NCBI GenBank assembly: GCA_964057225.1
Contig: OZ059895.1
Coordinates: 18,629,688-18,693,687 of the forward strand
From: Auanema rhodensis
Lineage: Eukaryota > Nematoda > Chromadorea > Rhabditida > Rhabditidae
DNA: 64,000 nt
Direction of reading: 5' to 3'
This document shows positions 14,191 through 25,120 of the stretch, one piece after another (the stretch's first letter is position 1; each line of letters starts with the position of its first letter). The position numbers were made by a program, and so were the translations under genes. The notes beneath the pieces were generated by a model, which saw only the letters and a program-made list of their open reading frames with translations, was not told the DNA's origin and ran no database searches.

Positions 14191-15680
14191 TCATCCCATT
14201 AAATAGCAATAAAAAAATTTAGAATGAGGAATGATTTCATTTAAAACAGAAATGTTGTTGCGTGTTCTCTTTGGTACTTTTACGAAGTTCGATTCGAAAA
14301 AAAAGAAAAAGAAAAAACATATGTCGGGGGGAATAGAATATATTTGTGAACTGACTTCAACAAAGCCACTGCGACCCTGTACGATAACTCCATGTTCAGT
14401 GCAGATGAGCTGAACGGTCTCATCTCTTGTTAATCGAACTGTTATCTTTGGTTGTCTATAAGATATAAGGATAGCGTCAAAGCAATAAAAGCGAAACACA
14501 TACTGTTGTATAGTAGACGATGGTCTATATAAGCTAAGATGTCTAGCTGAACAAGGATAGATTTCTAGTGTTGAACCGTAGGAAATTTTGCATATCCGCA
14601 AACATACTATTTCATTCACAAAAACAGCTCTGGAAGGTATTCAAATAATTATAATGCCATGTTCCTGTTTCATCATTTACCTGTCTGTATATACAGTAGC
14701 AGGTGAATGTAGCTTTCCTTCAATAATTGCTTTAGAACGATCTAGAAAGTTAGGTTTTTAGAATCGTAAATCTGTGACATGTTCTTTCTTACTGATGGTA
14801 GCACGAGGATCGTGAAACTGCCGATCAAATCCTAAAACTGGTTGGTGTAATCCAACTCCCCCTGTCAAAAAAAGTGTACTTATAAGAAAAAACATTAAAG
14901 ATTATGGTACCAGTGTTAAAATTTGCAATTTTTTTAAAACATTTAGTGGTTCTAGCCGTTTCAACCACGAAGGAATTCCACTGTGAATCATTGAAAGCTT
15001 AAAATATTGAGGGGTTATAAATATTTCTTATGATGAGTTCCGAAGAACCTTGTAGTTGAATGCTTAGTACTGCAGCATCCATCTTTACAGCGAGCCATCT
15101 CTGACGATCATACGGACCATATAAAGCACTTATTCCCTAAATAAATGTTATTACTTCTCTCAGTTCTTTATTTTTGAACCTTAAGCTTTCCATCAATACC
15201 AAAATATACAAGTTTTTCTGAAGAATCATACATTAGAATTAGAATTGTTCCAACATGAATATCATAGCTAGGGACAAATATTTTAGAGTTGCAAAGATGG
15301 TACGTTGTTCTGTAAGTTGCAAGCTAATAACCGTCAACTAAGTAAGTTTCAAGCATACTTAGGTCTTATAGGCATAAACGCTGGATCTTCATCCGTAAAG
15401 CCAATTTCAAAACGGCGACCATTATCTTTACCAACTTCAGCGATTTTTATACAAATAATTTCATTTTCCTTAACATCTCTATAAAATATAAAACAATATT
15501 TCAAATATGAAAGAAATGTTTGAAATAACCTTCGAGAAAACACCCAATTTGAGCCAAAACGGTGAAGATCTTTAAAAGCAATGCAGCTATCTGAACAAGT
15601 GAAAATAAAATAATTTGATAAACTATCAAACCTCCTGTTATACGAATACTTCTGCCGTGTTCTAAATGAAATTGAGCCAT
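14191..15680 (-). CDS. Protein with two Neuralized-like (NHR) repeats
   Basis: Ten exons join in phase from ATG at 15680 (exons 15632-15680, 15530-15590, 15359-15478, 15180-15309, 15049-15136, 14911-14997, 14793-14861, 14681-14741, 14504-14629, 14191-14455), about 351 residues. The start fits because TTTGTATAG directly precedes ATG, a trans-splice-like acceptor. Repeat 1 opens FHLEHGRSIRI and continues WVFSRRDVKENEIICIKI and FEIGFTDEDPAF, the order seen in NHR domains (HG..I, VFS.R.....E, GFT..DP). Repeat 2 is weaker: VGLHQPVLG, then VYTDRAVFVNEIVCLRICKI. No RING or SOCS box is visible, unlike Neuralized E3 ligases and NEURL2, so catalytic ligase activity is not supported. The family call is by motif pattern only. 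The C-terminus is uncertain: a T-rich stretch near 14300 is read through here, but it may hide another intron. Confidence 0.55.
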
Positions 15681-15993
15681 CTATACAAATGATCAAAAGG
15701 AAGAACAACTCAGTTCATGACGTCTTATCAAGCTTGAGAATACAACTACTGATAAGGGAAAGAAGGACACCACATAACAAATCGGTAAAGCCCTCTCTTA
15801 CACTTCCATAAACATTTTTTAATAACAAAGATATAACATCACAATTCTGAAGAAAAAAAGAAAACATTTCCTAAACAAAATTTTTATTTATATTGTGATT
15901 AACAAAGCGTAGAGAATAAATAGAAAATTATTAAAAAAACGAAAGAAACAAACTGGACTAGACCTAAAAACAAAACAAAAATTAGCAAAAAAT
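15681..15993. other. Short intergenic gap
   Basis: About 310 bp of AT-rich sequence lies between two minus-strand genes. It holds the acceptor just before the downstream start codon and no other recognisable feature. Confidence 0.6.
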
Positions 15994-16413
15994 CTAATAG
16001 CCAACACTAGGTGGTGGACTATCACTTATACTATATATTCTAGATGTATAATAGTCATTCAAAACTTTTTCTTTTAGGCGTAATTCAGTTGAAAGTTCTC
16101 CCTTTGATTTCATTTGACTCCAACCAAATCTATTCAATGGATGATCTGGTCCTTTCCACCACCTGATAACTGACTTTTAATAATATTAATATCAAAGTTA
16201 CTAAATACCTAACAATGCCATTATACGCTACAAGATATACACTCACACCTAAAATGAAAGCAGGAACTGTTCGGTATTTAGGTATTCTCAATAGATGTAA
16301 TAATCTGAAATTTTAGCTTAATCACCAAGAAATGATAGAATATACAACTACCTAAGTTTCAAATTTGATTGTCCTGTCTTTTTAGGCTCAAATTTGTCTC
16401 TTTCTTCAGTCAT
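15994..16413 (-). CDS. Small single-pass membrane protein, unrecognised
   Basis: Three exons (16352-16413, 16209-16304, 15994-16162) join in exact phase to a 108-residue protein. It starts MTEERDKFEPKKTGQ, has a basic patch LLRIPKYR, then one hydrophobic segment (TVPAFILGVSVYLVAYNGI), then RWWKGPDHPLNRFGW and a charged C-terminus ending SDSPPPSVGY. I do not recognise the family. The size, basic residues before a single helix, and a tryptophan/proline-rich segment after it resemble small inner-membrane mitochondrial subunits, but this is inference only. It sits about 270 bp downstream of INCENP and 310 bp upstream of the Neuralized-like gene on the same strand, so it may be co-transcribed. Confidence 0.7.
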
Positions 16414-16683
16414 ATCTTTAATCAAAACATCAAACTTTAGATAGGAAGACGAACGAGTGAAAATATGATGAATTAAACATTTCCATCCGAGAATTCATAT
16501 AGTTATTACTTAACACGTTTATTTTATTTTAAACTTTATAATACAAAGCCAATCGATAGATGCTCCATCGTAGTATATTACTTTTGTTACAAACAAGTAA
16601 TATTAAGGGTAAGTCGTACTATAATACATTTTTCATTTGTTAAAAGAAAAAAACCATGAAAACTATCAACAGCAACTGAAATA

Positions 16684-19600
16684 TTAGAATCCAAGGAATC
16701 GACTAGTTCCTTTGGTGGGGTTTGAAGCTGGAGAATTCCATTTTCCTGAGGAGGCTCTTCTGCGAGATTTCTTTCTTTCCATTTTACCGAAAACAAGCTC
16801 AATTTCTGGCTGAAATGGGAAACATTAAAAATTTACAAAAAAACATTACTTACGGCAGGCATAAAACCAAACATAACAGTTCTATCAAGAGTGGGATCAA
16901 ATTGCTCTACGCCTATCTTTTTAAGACTGCTCCAACTGGCCCACTCTGGGACGGCTTTACGGGGTTCATCCTGCAAAAAACAATAAAGTTGAATTACTGT
17001 GTATCTATCTCACTTCACAATCAGTTTCGTCCCCACTGGATAAATCCTCAATGTTATAGTTATCTTTAGATGACGGCAAGAAGACTTTATCTGGAGTCAT
17101 TTCATACATATCGCTATTGGGCAAAAGCTTGTTTTTAGGTTTAGGTGTTTCGAGGCAACGATTCTCTTTTTCCTGCTCCTTCAAAAGCCGACGCTGCTTT
17201 TCCTCCTTCTTGCGAAGCTCTTCTAATTTCTGAGCTTCTTCTTGTTGCTTCTTCTTCAGAAGCTCTTGCTCCCTTCGTTTCCTTTCTTTCTCTTCTTCAG
17301 CTTGTCGTCTTCTTTGTTCTTCTTCAACTTGTCTTCTTCTCTCTTCTTCTACTTCCCGTCTCAATTTTTCTTCATCTCTTCGCCTTTTTTCAGCTCTTTC
17401 AGCTTCTTGTCTTTGGAATTCTTCTTCCTTAAGTTTAGCCTCCCTTCTTTCCTGTATTAGTCGTTCCTGTTCGATTTCCCGACGTTCTTCTTCCTCAGCT
17501 TCTGCGCGTCTAAGAGCAGCGTCTCTTTCCATGCGCCTACTTTGCTCTTCTAGAAGCATTCTCATTCTAAAAGTATTAATATAGTTTTCAAATCGTAATT
17601 ATAATTCTTACTGTGATTCATGATCAACAGATTGAGCAATAGCTGGCTTTTGGGGTTTGTTCTCATTTGAATTTGATCTTCTCTCAATTTTAGATACAAT
17701 CTTACGCTTAACTTCACGAGCAGGCTTAACAACATAACTGATTGACTAAGCTAATAAACTAAAATCATACCGATGCGAAATATTCTCCCTTTGCTGTTTC
17801 ACCACCTGCATGCATTAGCTTGGATGCTTTTGAGGCAGCTCTACCAGGAGTACGATTAGAGCTTGGCGTATCAGCAAATAACTAAAATGAAAAAATAGAA
17901 AATATTTTTTTTATTTGTTTCACCTGAGGATGGCAGGCTTTTGGAGTAAATACAGCAGGACGTGGTACTCGTGAAGGACTAGCAACTCGAGATGATGGAT
18001 TAGTTCTTCTGAAATATGATTATTGTCTGATTCTTGAACATAGTGACATACGCAGGGCTTTTGATCTTGCTCTTAAGAATTCTTTCCCTTTCCTCGTCCT
18101 TTTGACGTTTTTTTTCCATTCGCTCTCGCTCTTTAGCTTCTTGTTCCTCACGATTTCGTTGAACCTAAAGAATATAAAACTAAGCAGAATATTCATCAGA
18201 TCACTTACACGAAGTATTTTCTCTTCATTAGCACGCTTAATGCGTTCAGATTGTTCTTTAACTCTATTATTTTTGTTTTGCTGTGCTATTTCTACTCGTC
18301 TTTGCTGTTGTTGCAGTTTTTGATCAAGGTCTTGGAGTTTGTTAACTTCATGCTGTAAAGATATCTACATTATTTTACATAACTTGGTAAAAACTTACCG
18401 GCCTAGCAATATAAGTTCTGATTTGCTTGGGCTCTGCTACAGGGGCAGCTGTTCTATTACGTAAACGATCCTAAATTTATCAATTAAAACAATTTGAATT
18501 ATGAACTGCAAACCTGAGTTGTAATAATTCTCTGAACTTGTTCCCTTCGTTCAGGTTTAGTAGGAGTATTAACAATATGTTTATGAGGAGACAAGGCTCG
18601 GGCAAGCTCAGGTACACGAACAGCCCTAAAGTGTTCAAGCATATAAACAAAATTATAAAAGAGAAAATACCGTTCATTCCGGCCGGCTGAGGCTCTTTCT
18701 TCGGGCTCCTCGCGAGCAACTGTTGCTGGAGTTTTCGACGCCTTTTTAACCTGAAATAGTTTAAATACACATCAGCTGATAATCGCAAATATGTTACACG
18801 TAAAGTTCTAGTTTTCTTTGGGGAAGCTGTTGTTGGCGACACAGGTTCTTCTTTAGGCTAAATTGAGAAAATCAAAAAAAATACTCGTAAAAAATCAGTA
18901 CCTTAACCAGCTTTTGCCTGGATTGAGATCGAGTACTGGGTGGACTAATAGGTTCTTCCTGTAATTTTCCTTTTACTATATAACAAAATTCGAACATTAT
19001 ACCTTAATAACAGGGTTATCAATGATATCTTCGTTTACAACGGGAGCCTCTACTTCAGGGACAGGTGACGACGGATTTTCACTCTGAAAAAACTATATAT
19101 AACAAAATAATTTAAAACTGCATACAGTTTCCACTTCAGATTCGGGAAACAGGGAGACTGGAGCTCGCTTAGCCTACAAAATATAAATTTTGAAAAACTT
19201 TTTAATATGATCAAAAATAAAAAAAACTCACTTGATCATGATCAGTCACATGTTCATCATCAGATAGATTACTAAAAACATGATCATAAATACAATAGTA
19301 TTTATAAAAATATATTTTACCTATCATCTTTAATCAATAATTCGTCAAATAAATGAATAGTTCGAGCAATACTTGCTAGGGCACCTAATCTAGGTTTAGG
19401 GGTTTTAGGAACAGTAGTCTCTCTGAAAAAACATTATTTTTTCTAAACATATTATTATCAAACTCACGCCTCAGCTGCTAATTTTTTTAATGTAGCTTTT
19501 CTAGCAATAACGAGCTCACAAACCGATTTAAATTCAGCTCCAAACTGTGCTGCAGCACGAGCTCTGATTAAAGCTAATTCCTATAAATTAGAAGAGTATT

Positions 19601-19745
19601 ACTCAAACAAAATAAATAAACAAACAGGTAAAAATGAAGAAAAATCTGAAACGGTTATGCTTATAGCTCCATCAATGGGTTCAACAGGATAATTTCCCTT
19701 TTTTCTTCTTGAATCCCCCTTGATATTCTTACGACTCGGAGGCAT
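16684..19745 (-). CDS. icp-1: INCENP, inner centromere protein of the chromosomal passenger complex
   Basis: Scaffold of the chromosomal passenger complex; its C-terminal IN-box binds and activates Aurora B kinase. ATG at 19745 (MPPSRKNIKGDSRRKKG) and stop at 16684-16686, with more than a dozen short exons. The central-to-C-terminal exon (17565 downwards) encodes a long, highly charged E/R/K run, such as EEERREIEQERLIQERREAK, matching INCENP's single-alpha-helix region. The IN-box follows: DEPRKAVPEWASW, FDPTLDRTVMFGFMP, then FGKMERKKSRRRASSGKWNS. RASS matches the C-terminal TSS-type site that Aurora B phosphorylates, and WNSP is the conserved end of the box. N-terminal exons are Ser/Thr/Pro/Lys-rich and poorly conserved. 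C. elegans INCENP is icp-1. The identification rests on the IN-box after the charged helix; some middle exon borders are uncertain. Confidence 0.88.
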
Positions 19746-20179
19746 TACACTGTAATCACGAATTATTTAAATGAAACAAGTTTAAAAGAATGATATAATA
19801 AAATCTAATGTTAATCAAGTATACTTATACAAAAAAAAGAATATTTATTAACTTAAAGTCTAAGCAAAGCAGCCCAGCTATGCTATAATTTCAAAAACAA
19901 AAAAGGCGGCAAACGCTACAGTATGCCAAGCTAGGCCCCTACTTAGGGGTCAGTAGAGTATGTGAAGGTTTGCCTTATATAAATGACCATTTGACCACTA
20001 AATTATGCATTTTTATGATATTTGCCCCGGTTATTTTGAATATTGATTAAAATTATGCTAATTCCTAGAGTTTTTTTACTTGTTTTAATGTAATCAACAA
20101 TTTTTAACATCATTTTATGAGTATACTTAAATGACAATTGAAACATAAATGCCTTTTAGTAATAGTCCTTTTGAACTCA
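19746..20179. other. Intergenic gap between RCCD1-like gene and INCENP
   Basis: About 430 bp of AT-rich sequence between two minus-strand genes. It contains a GC-richer patch at 19900-19960, including a small CCCCT/AGGGG hairpin near 19936-19949. No open frame is convincing. Confidence 0.5.
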
Positions 20180-21415
20180 TTAACTTACTGTTTCAGCGTT
20201 AACATTTAGTTCACTTCCTAGAGTTACAAGAATCCTTTTGTGGTCTGAAAAATCATCATGTTTAGATCTACTTATTGAAGACATCTATACCTTTCTCAAT
20301 TACTAAGTTAGTTAAACAATCTCTAGCACTGATATCAACTATAGGATACTCGATATCAATTGGTACAGGCAATATCTCAATTTCTTCCTGAAAATTTCGT
20401 TATTGCAATAAAGAAAGAATTGAATTGTTGACCTGTTCTGGTCCTAACTGTTTCATGTTATTCCAGCCCCATACATAGGCGTCGTTAGAATCTGAAATTT
20501 TTTTGTTTCTTATTAATTAAAATAAGTTAAATTTTTTTACCAGTTAAGACGACTGAGTGCCAACCTCCAGCGGCAATTTTCTCTATTTTTAATCCTTCAA
20601 ATACTGATATACATTCTGCTTCTGTTGTCGATCTAGTGCTCCCCAGTCCTAGTTCACCGTGACTAGAAATTACATAACAATAGTTTAAGCAACGAAGATT
20701 TAAATACTTTCCGGATCCAAAAGTATACACAGATCCTGTATTAGATAATAGTAATGTATGACTATATCCAGATCGCGACTAAAAATAATTGGTGAAAAAG
20801 AAAATGTTAATTGTAATGCTGTTTACCATAATGATGTTTTCATTAAATGGAAACTGAATAATAGAAATGCTGAAAGTTCCTGAATTTGATAAATCCACAT
20901 CATTGAACAATCTAACAATCATAGTTATCCTTTCTCAATATGTAAACTGATATACCTAGTTATTGTACTTTCCTTGTTAGAAGATGTAATCAAATAAGTT
21001 GTCGTTGTAGTTGATGTAAGCATCGAATGTTTCAACCATGATTGTTCTTCCTTTAATCAAAACAAATTAGAGATAATAGTTTTAAAAATACTTCGGAGAA
21101 CGAAACATGTTTTTTCAAAAGCACGGGCTTGAATGTTTCGAAGCTTAATGATTTGATAGAGGACTTATATGCTAGCTGAAATCAAAAGAATATAATTGTT
21201 TATGCTATACAAATTTATACCTCCGGATAATCTAAACGAAATACATAAAGATAGCTTTCAGAACGTATTGTTAAGTAATTGTGGGAACAGCAGAAATCAA
21301 GAATAAGTTCAGGCAATTTTATTTGCCAAAGTTTTTTACATATTTTATAATGAATTTCTAGTATATGAGAAGACATGTGAATCTTTATATGTCCGAACCA
21401 AAACTCTTCGAACAT
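20180..21415 (-). CDS. RCC1-repeat protein similar to RCCD1
   Basis: The start MFEEFWFGH at 21415 follows an acceptor-like TTTTCAG about 20 bp upstream; the stop is at 20180-20182. Coding is split into several small exons. The C-terminal half carries the RCC1 beta-propeller signature: GYSHTLLLSNTGSVYTFG, then GELGLGSTRSTTEAE, then IEKIAAGGWHSVVLT followed by YVWGWN and QLG. The AGGWHS and VWGWN pair and the short WFG-containing N-terminus resemble vertebrate RCCD1, which is tied to histone demethylation by KDM8 and to mitotic fidelity. The number of full RCC1 repeats is low, as in RCCD1, and the N-terminal half is diverged. RCCD1 is the best match by pattern, but another short RCC1-family protein is possible. 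Confidence 0.7.
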
Positions 21416-21830
21416 TTTTACAATAAGAATTTATCTGAAAATTGAATAGAATGAACATATACATAAACATAAATATTAATAAACTATATTAGAAATTAAT
21501 AAATTTAAGTATATTTACAATATACTTTTAATTCAAATTCAACATACATATTAAAAACGAAATACATTAATTTATTAAAGAAGAGGCCTAAATCAAGAAG
21601 CAAAATTAAAATTGCTTCAGGCTAATCTTGGTCGAGTTGAATTTTTTCCTATTGGAAAAGCGTGTCGGCATTGCAAAAAGGGCGTGGCAAGAATACCTTT
21701 GTATTTCCTAACTCGAAATTTAAAAGAGAAAACTTTTCTACAAAAATGATAAAAATATATAACATTTCAGATGTATAATAGCTAAAGAATCCTGAGAAAA
21801 TGTCTTTATAGGGTGAATCCGCTGAAGATA
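21416..21830. other. Intergenic gap with a promoter-like motif
   Basis: AT-rich gap of about 415 bp between two minus-strand genes. At 21670-21690 it contains a 21-bp sequence that recurs with one change at 24983-25003. Confidence 0.6.
21670..21690. promoter_or_regulatory. Shared promoter-like motif, copy 1
   Basis: ATTGCAAAAAGGGCGTGG followed by CAA lies upstream of the RCCD1-like gene. The same 21 bp recurs with one change at 24983-25003. The core GGGCGTGG is, on the other strand, CCACGCCC, which fits the binding preference of KLF/Sp-type zinc-finger factors. The function is inferred. Confidence 0.5.
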
Positions 21831-23636
21831 TTACTGTGATACTTTTTCCTGTAGTTCAATTTCTCGGAATAATTCCTCCATAATATAAACGTAGAATCTC
21901 TAAAAACTTGTCTGTAGAAAATATTAGTTGAAAAAACACTCACAGTATTCATCGTACCTAGGTGTGCAGCAATTCTCTCAATACCATAAATCCTTTGAAT
22001 ACTCTTTAAATATTCTGAAGGATCGCGTCTAGAAAACTTGGTGTATGCTAATTTCAAGTTTAGTGTTCTGGCATTTTCAGAAATAGGCTGAAAGTAAAGC
22101 ATAATATAAAATTAAAAATCATTAACAAACCGTATTTTCAACTTTCGAAGGTTTTTCATATTTCTCAAAATTACTAAATATCAATTTTTTTTGAATATAA
22201 CAAGTATTTGCTTACGCAGTGATAAAATCGTATTCTGCTCCTTTAAAGATGGGACTTAAGTCACGAGCAGCATTGAGAAGAGAAATAAAATCTTTTTTAA
22301 ATTCTTCCAGCTTGTCTTTAATCTTTGCTTCAGTAGAATTGCTAACAGATATATAGAATATTTCCCTCCTAATCAATGCATTCATCCCTAATGTGTCGTC
22401 CATTCGTTGATCAATCATATCCAATAACTCTTCAGTAAATTGTCTTTTGTACTAGAACTTTATTAAAAATACATAAGTTTTTCAAGCCTACCTCATGTAT
22501 ACTTTCATAAACAACAGGCATATCGTCTCCTGGAAATTAATAAGAGCATTATAAATTGTCAAATCGGACTTACTGGTAATTTGGGAACATGGAAAACTTC
22601 CGGATTCAAAATTCAGACCTTGTCCATCTAAAAGGAGATGGATGTTTGCAGGGGAGAACATGTAATCTAACCTTGCACATTTTGGGTTTGAGACATATCC
22701 CTAACTAACTCCGCCGGTTGAGACTGTTGTAGTGCTATATCCTCTTCAACATCATTATCTTGGGATGCACGATTGTCATTAGTTTGTTGACCTTTTGAAA
22801 TTATTTCAATATCTTTTGGATGGCGGTTTTCAGTGTTTTCCAAATCGACAAGTTGTTCATGTTCTTCAGTTACTTTAGTAGCATCGGTTCGGCCTTCAAC
22901 ATGTTCTCCATCAATTTTAGACAGGGTCTCAGGTGGCTCTGTCGGAAAACACTCTCCAAACACAATATTATTTTCTTCAATTTGATCATCAGCCGCTTCT
23001 ACCACAGTAGGTTCCTTTTCAGTTTCAGCCGTACTTGTTTCTTTCGCATTATCTCTCGTTTCAATGATCTTCGGAGAAGAGTCATCAGAATCTTCCTGTA
23101 TTATATATTCATCTTCTGAATCGCTCCAAATAGAACGTTCTGGTTTTGGAAGAAGCGTATTGCCATTTGAAATAAGCGGGCTCAATTCACTTTCGTTATC
23201 AAGTTCTGGTAGAGGGGAAGATCTTGGCTCAGTTGTTAGAGAATCTGTTGAAAACTGTCGAGAGTACGGTCTGACTCTTTTCTATAACATACTCAGTAAC
23301 AATTTTTAAAAAGGTATTAGATACTCTGTTCATTTCCGTTATTTCCTGCTTCATCTCACACCGACGTTGAGGTAATATTTTCTTAACATTGTCTGTAAGA
23401 TATAAAATGAAAATATGTACATATTTGAATTTCAAACCATTCGAATTACAAATAATTATTTTTTTCTTAGGTGGAGACTCTATTGAAGAATTAATTGCCG
23501 ATTCAGAACGCACCGTCGTATTGGAAGAAACATCCACCTTCAGATTCCCTTCCATACCTTCAAGTAATTTAAGTTTAAATTATATAATATATCTCTAACT
23601 TCTTCTTTTAGCTTTCAATTTTTTGAAAATATCCAT
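21831..23636 (-). CDS. Acidic nuclear-looking protein; possible body and C-terminus of the RAP1-type Myb protein
   Basis: Exons read in phase from about 23636 (MDIFKKLKAKRRS, then MEGNLKVDVSS) to a stop at 21831-21833. Basic clusters that could be nuclear localisation signals (KKLKAKRR, RKRVRPYSR) precede a long Ser/Asp/Glu-rich region such as SIWSDSEDEYIIQEDSDDSS. After RDDMPVVYESIHE comes a helical C-terminal part: RQFTEELLDMIDQRM, KLEEFKKDFISLLNAARDLS, RIYGIERIAAHLGTMNT, ending ELFREIELQEKVSQ. I recognise no family from this part alone. Basic and acidic middle plus a helical C-terminus is also the layout of RAP1-type telomere proteins, and the adjoining upstream frame (23668-24070) is a RAP1-type Myb domain, so the two may be one gene. 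The junction is unresolved. Confidence 0.6.
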
Positions 23637-23667
23637 TTTTCCCTTTTTTTGGCAACGATATCGGAAA

Positions 23668-24070
23668 CTAAAATTCTTCTTTATTAACATTGTAAACTTT
23701 TTTTTCTAACACTGAATCATCAAAAAAGGCCAGATCAAGCTCATTGTGAATATACAAAATATCTTCTAAGGGCAGGTCAGCCTTTGCTAACAGCGGTAGT
23801 AATTGTTTCCGGTAGCTGGAGAAACGAACACACTGTGATACATGTATCTAATTTAACTTACTGAGACGAAAAATTAGTTGCAGTTCTTGAGCTATCAATT
23901 GTATCGACAAAACGTTGCCAAAGGGCATTACCTTTTAAAGCCTTTTCTCCTTTCTTTAAACAACTAAGAGAAAATTAATACTAACACCATGATGAGTCAA
24001 ATATTTACTCTATTACATATTGCCACATTCGTCTATCATCTTCAGGGGTATATTTACAACGGCTTTGCAT
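23668..24070 (-). CDS. RAP1-type Myb DNA-binding domain protein (telomere-binding-like)
   Basis: Three exons (24009-24070, 23862-23963, 23668-23815) read in phase from ATG at 24070. The domain is KYTPEDDRRMWQYV, then GNALWQRFVDTIDSSRTA, then NFSSHYRKQLLPLL. This is the helix-turn-helix pattern of the TRF2-interacting RAP1 Myb family (TxEDD...I..YV, GNxLW, a conserved last helix with YRKxL). C. elegans double-strand telomere binders TEBP-1/2 carry related RAP1-type domains, so a telomeric role is plausible. Read straight through, the frame ends at TAG 23668-23670 after VYNVNKEEF, giving 103 residues. That TAG is also a good splice acceptor (GAATTTTAG). An intron from a GTATAT donor at 23755 to this acceptor (88 bp) would join the Myb exons to the acidic protein downstream in frame. 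Both models are open. Confidence 0.72.
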
Positions 24071-25120
24071 AACTTAGTAGTTTTAGTTTTATATCTTCCT
24101 CCTGAAATATTCGTTAATATTCGTAAATGAATCTTAACTTGGCATTTAAATATATACCGTGTACACAAAAATACTGTAACTACATTAAAAGTCAATTACA
24201 GTAATTGGCGAGCACTTCTATTATAGGGTAGCTGGTTAAGCTTTCAAACAACAACCTTTATTAGTATTCGAAATGAGATTGTGAATATTCTGATTACAAA
24301 TATGGTACTTTATACAAACAACTATAAATCTATGACTTTGACATCTTATGCATTCTAAAACAAAGAAAAGGAGTGGCTCAACTTCTACTCTTAGTTTTAA
24401 CGGTAACTTCTTAGAAACCCCATGGAGATCAATTCAAACCCTTCACGGTAATTCAACCATAGCTTATATTCTGTTCCAAATTTCGCACCTCTGAAAATAT
24501 AAACAATCCTTAATACAATGTCGGATGTTTCTTGAAGTATTATGGTCCTGGTAAGATTAATTATTTGGACTTTGCTGAGCTTACGATTACTCTCACTAAT
24601 CTTTATCTGATTCCATAAGCACTTTTGAATTTGTCTGAAAACTCTCTTCCGTTGAACACCCAGTAGCAATAGCATAAGGCTAAACCGCTATCGGCATATC
24701 ACACAGTTCTCAGTGCATTGTGCCCCTCGTTTACTAATTTGGACTGAGGTCAAATAAACAAAAATATTGGGGCCTCCCTCTTGTACACACTTGTAGCTGT
24801 GTAAGCATCATTACATCCTCTTCTCGTCACTTGTAATATACTCTACCTTGAAGAATCATAATATTCTACATATGCTAATAACAGAAAGATATTATTATTT
24901 CATTTTATTCTTGTTTTTAAATATAATTTTATTTCTCAACCTTGCCTCAAACTGATAATCGCGCTATGAGAACTGCGCATTCATTGCAAAAAGGGCGTGG
25001 TAAAATTTGAATTTGAAGGATCTTAGATCTATTATTGCGTCCCCCCACAAAATGTTTTAATTCTTAAATATACATTGTAAAGCGAACCGTTTTCATTGCA
25101 AATATAATCTATTTCAGATA
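24071..25120. promoter_or_regulatory. Divergent intergenic region between the Myb gene and ARMC1
   Basis: About 1.05 kb separates two divergently transcribed genes, so it should hold both promoters. It carries the second copy of the 21-bp motif at 24983-25003. A 92-codon minus-strand frame at 24397-24675 begins MLLLLGVQRKRVFRQ and is rich in Arg/Ile; it has no recognisable domain or splice context and is not called as a gene. Confidence 0.55.
24983..25003. promoter_or_regulatory. Shared promoter-like motif, copy 2
   Basis: ATTGCAAAAAGGGCGTGG followed by TAA, identical to the copy at 21670-21690 except for one base. It sits about 120 bp upstream of the ARMC1 start codon in the divergent promoter region. 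Confidence 0.5.

Noticed and set aside
24397-24675. 92-codon minus-strand frame in the divergent promoter region
   Set aside because: No domain, atypical composition and no acceptor-linked start.
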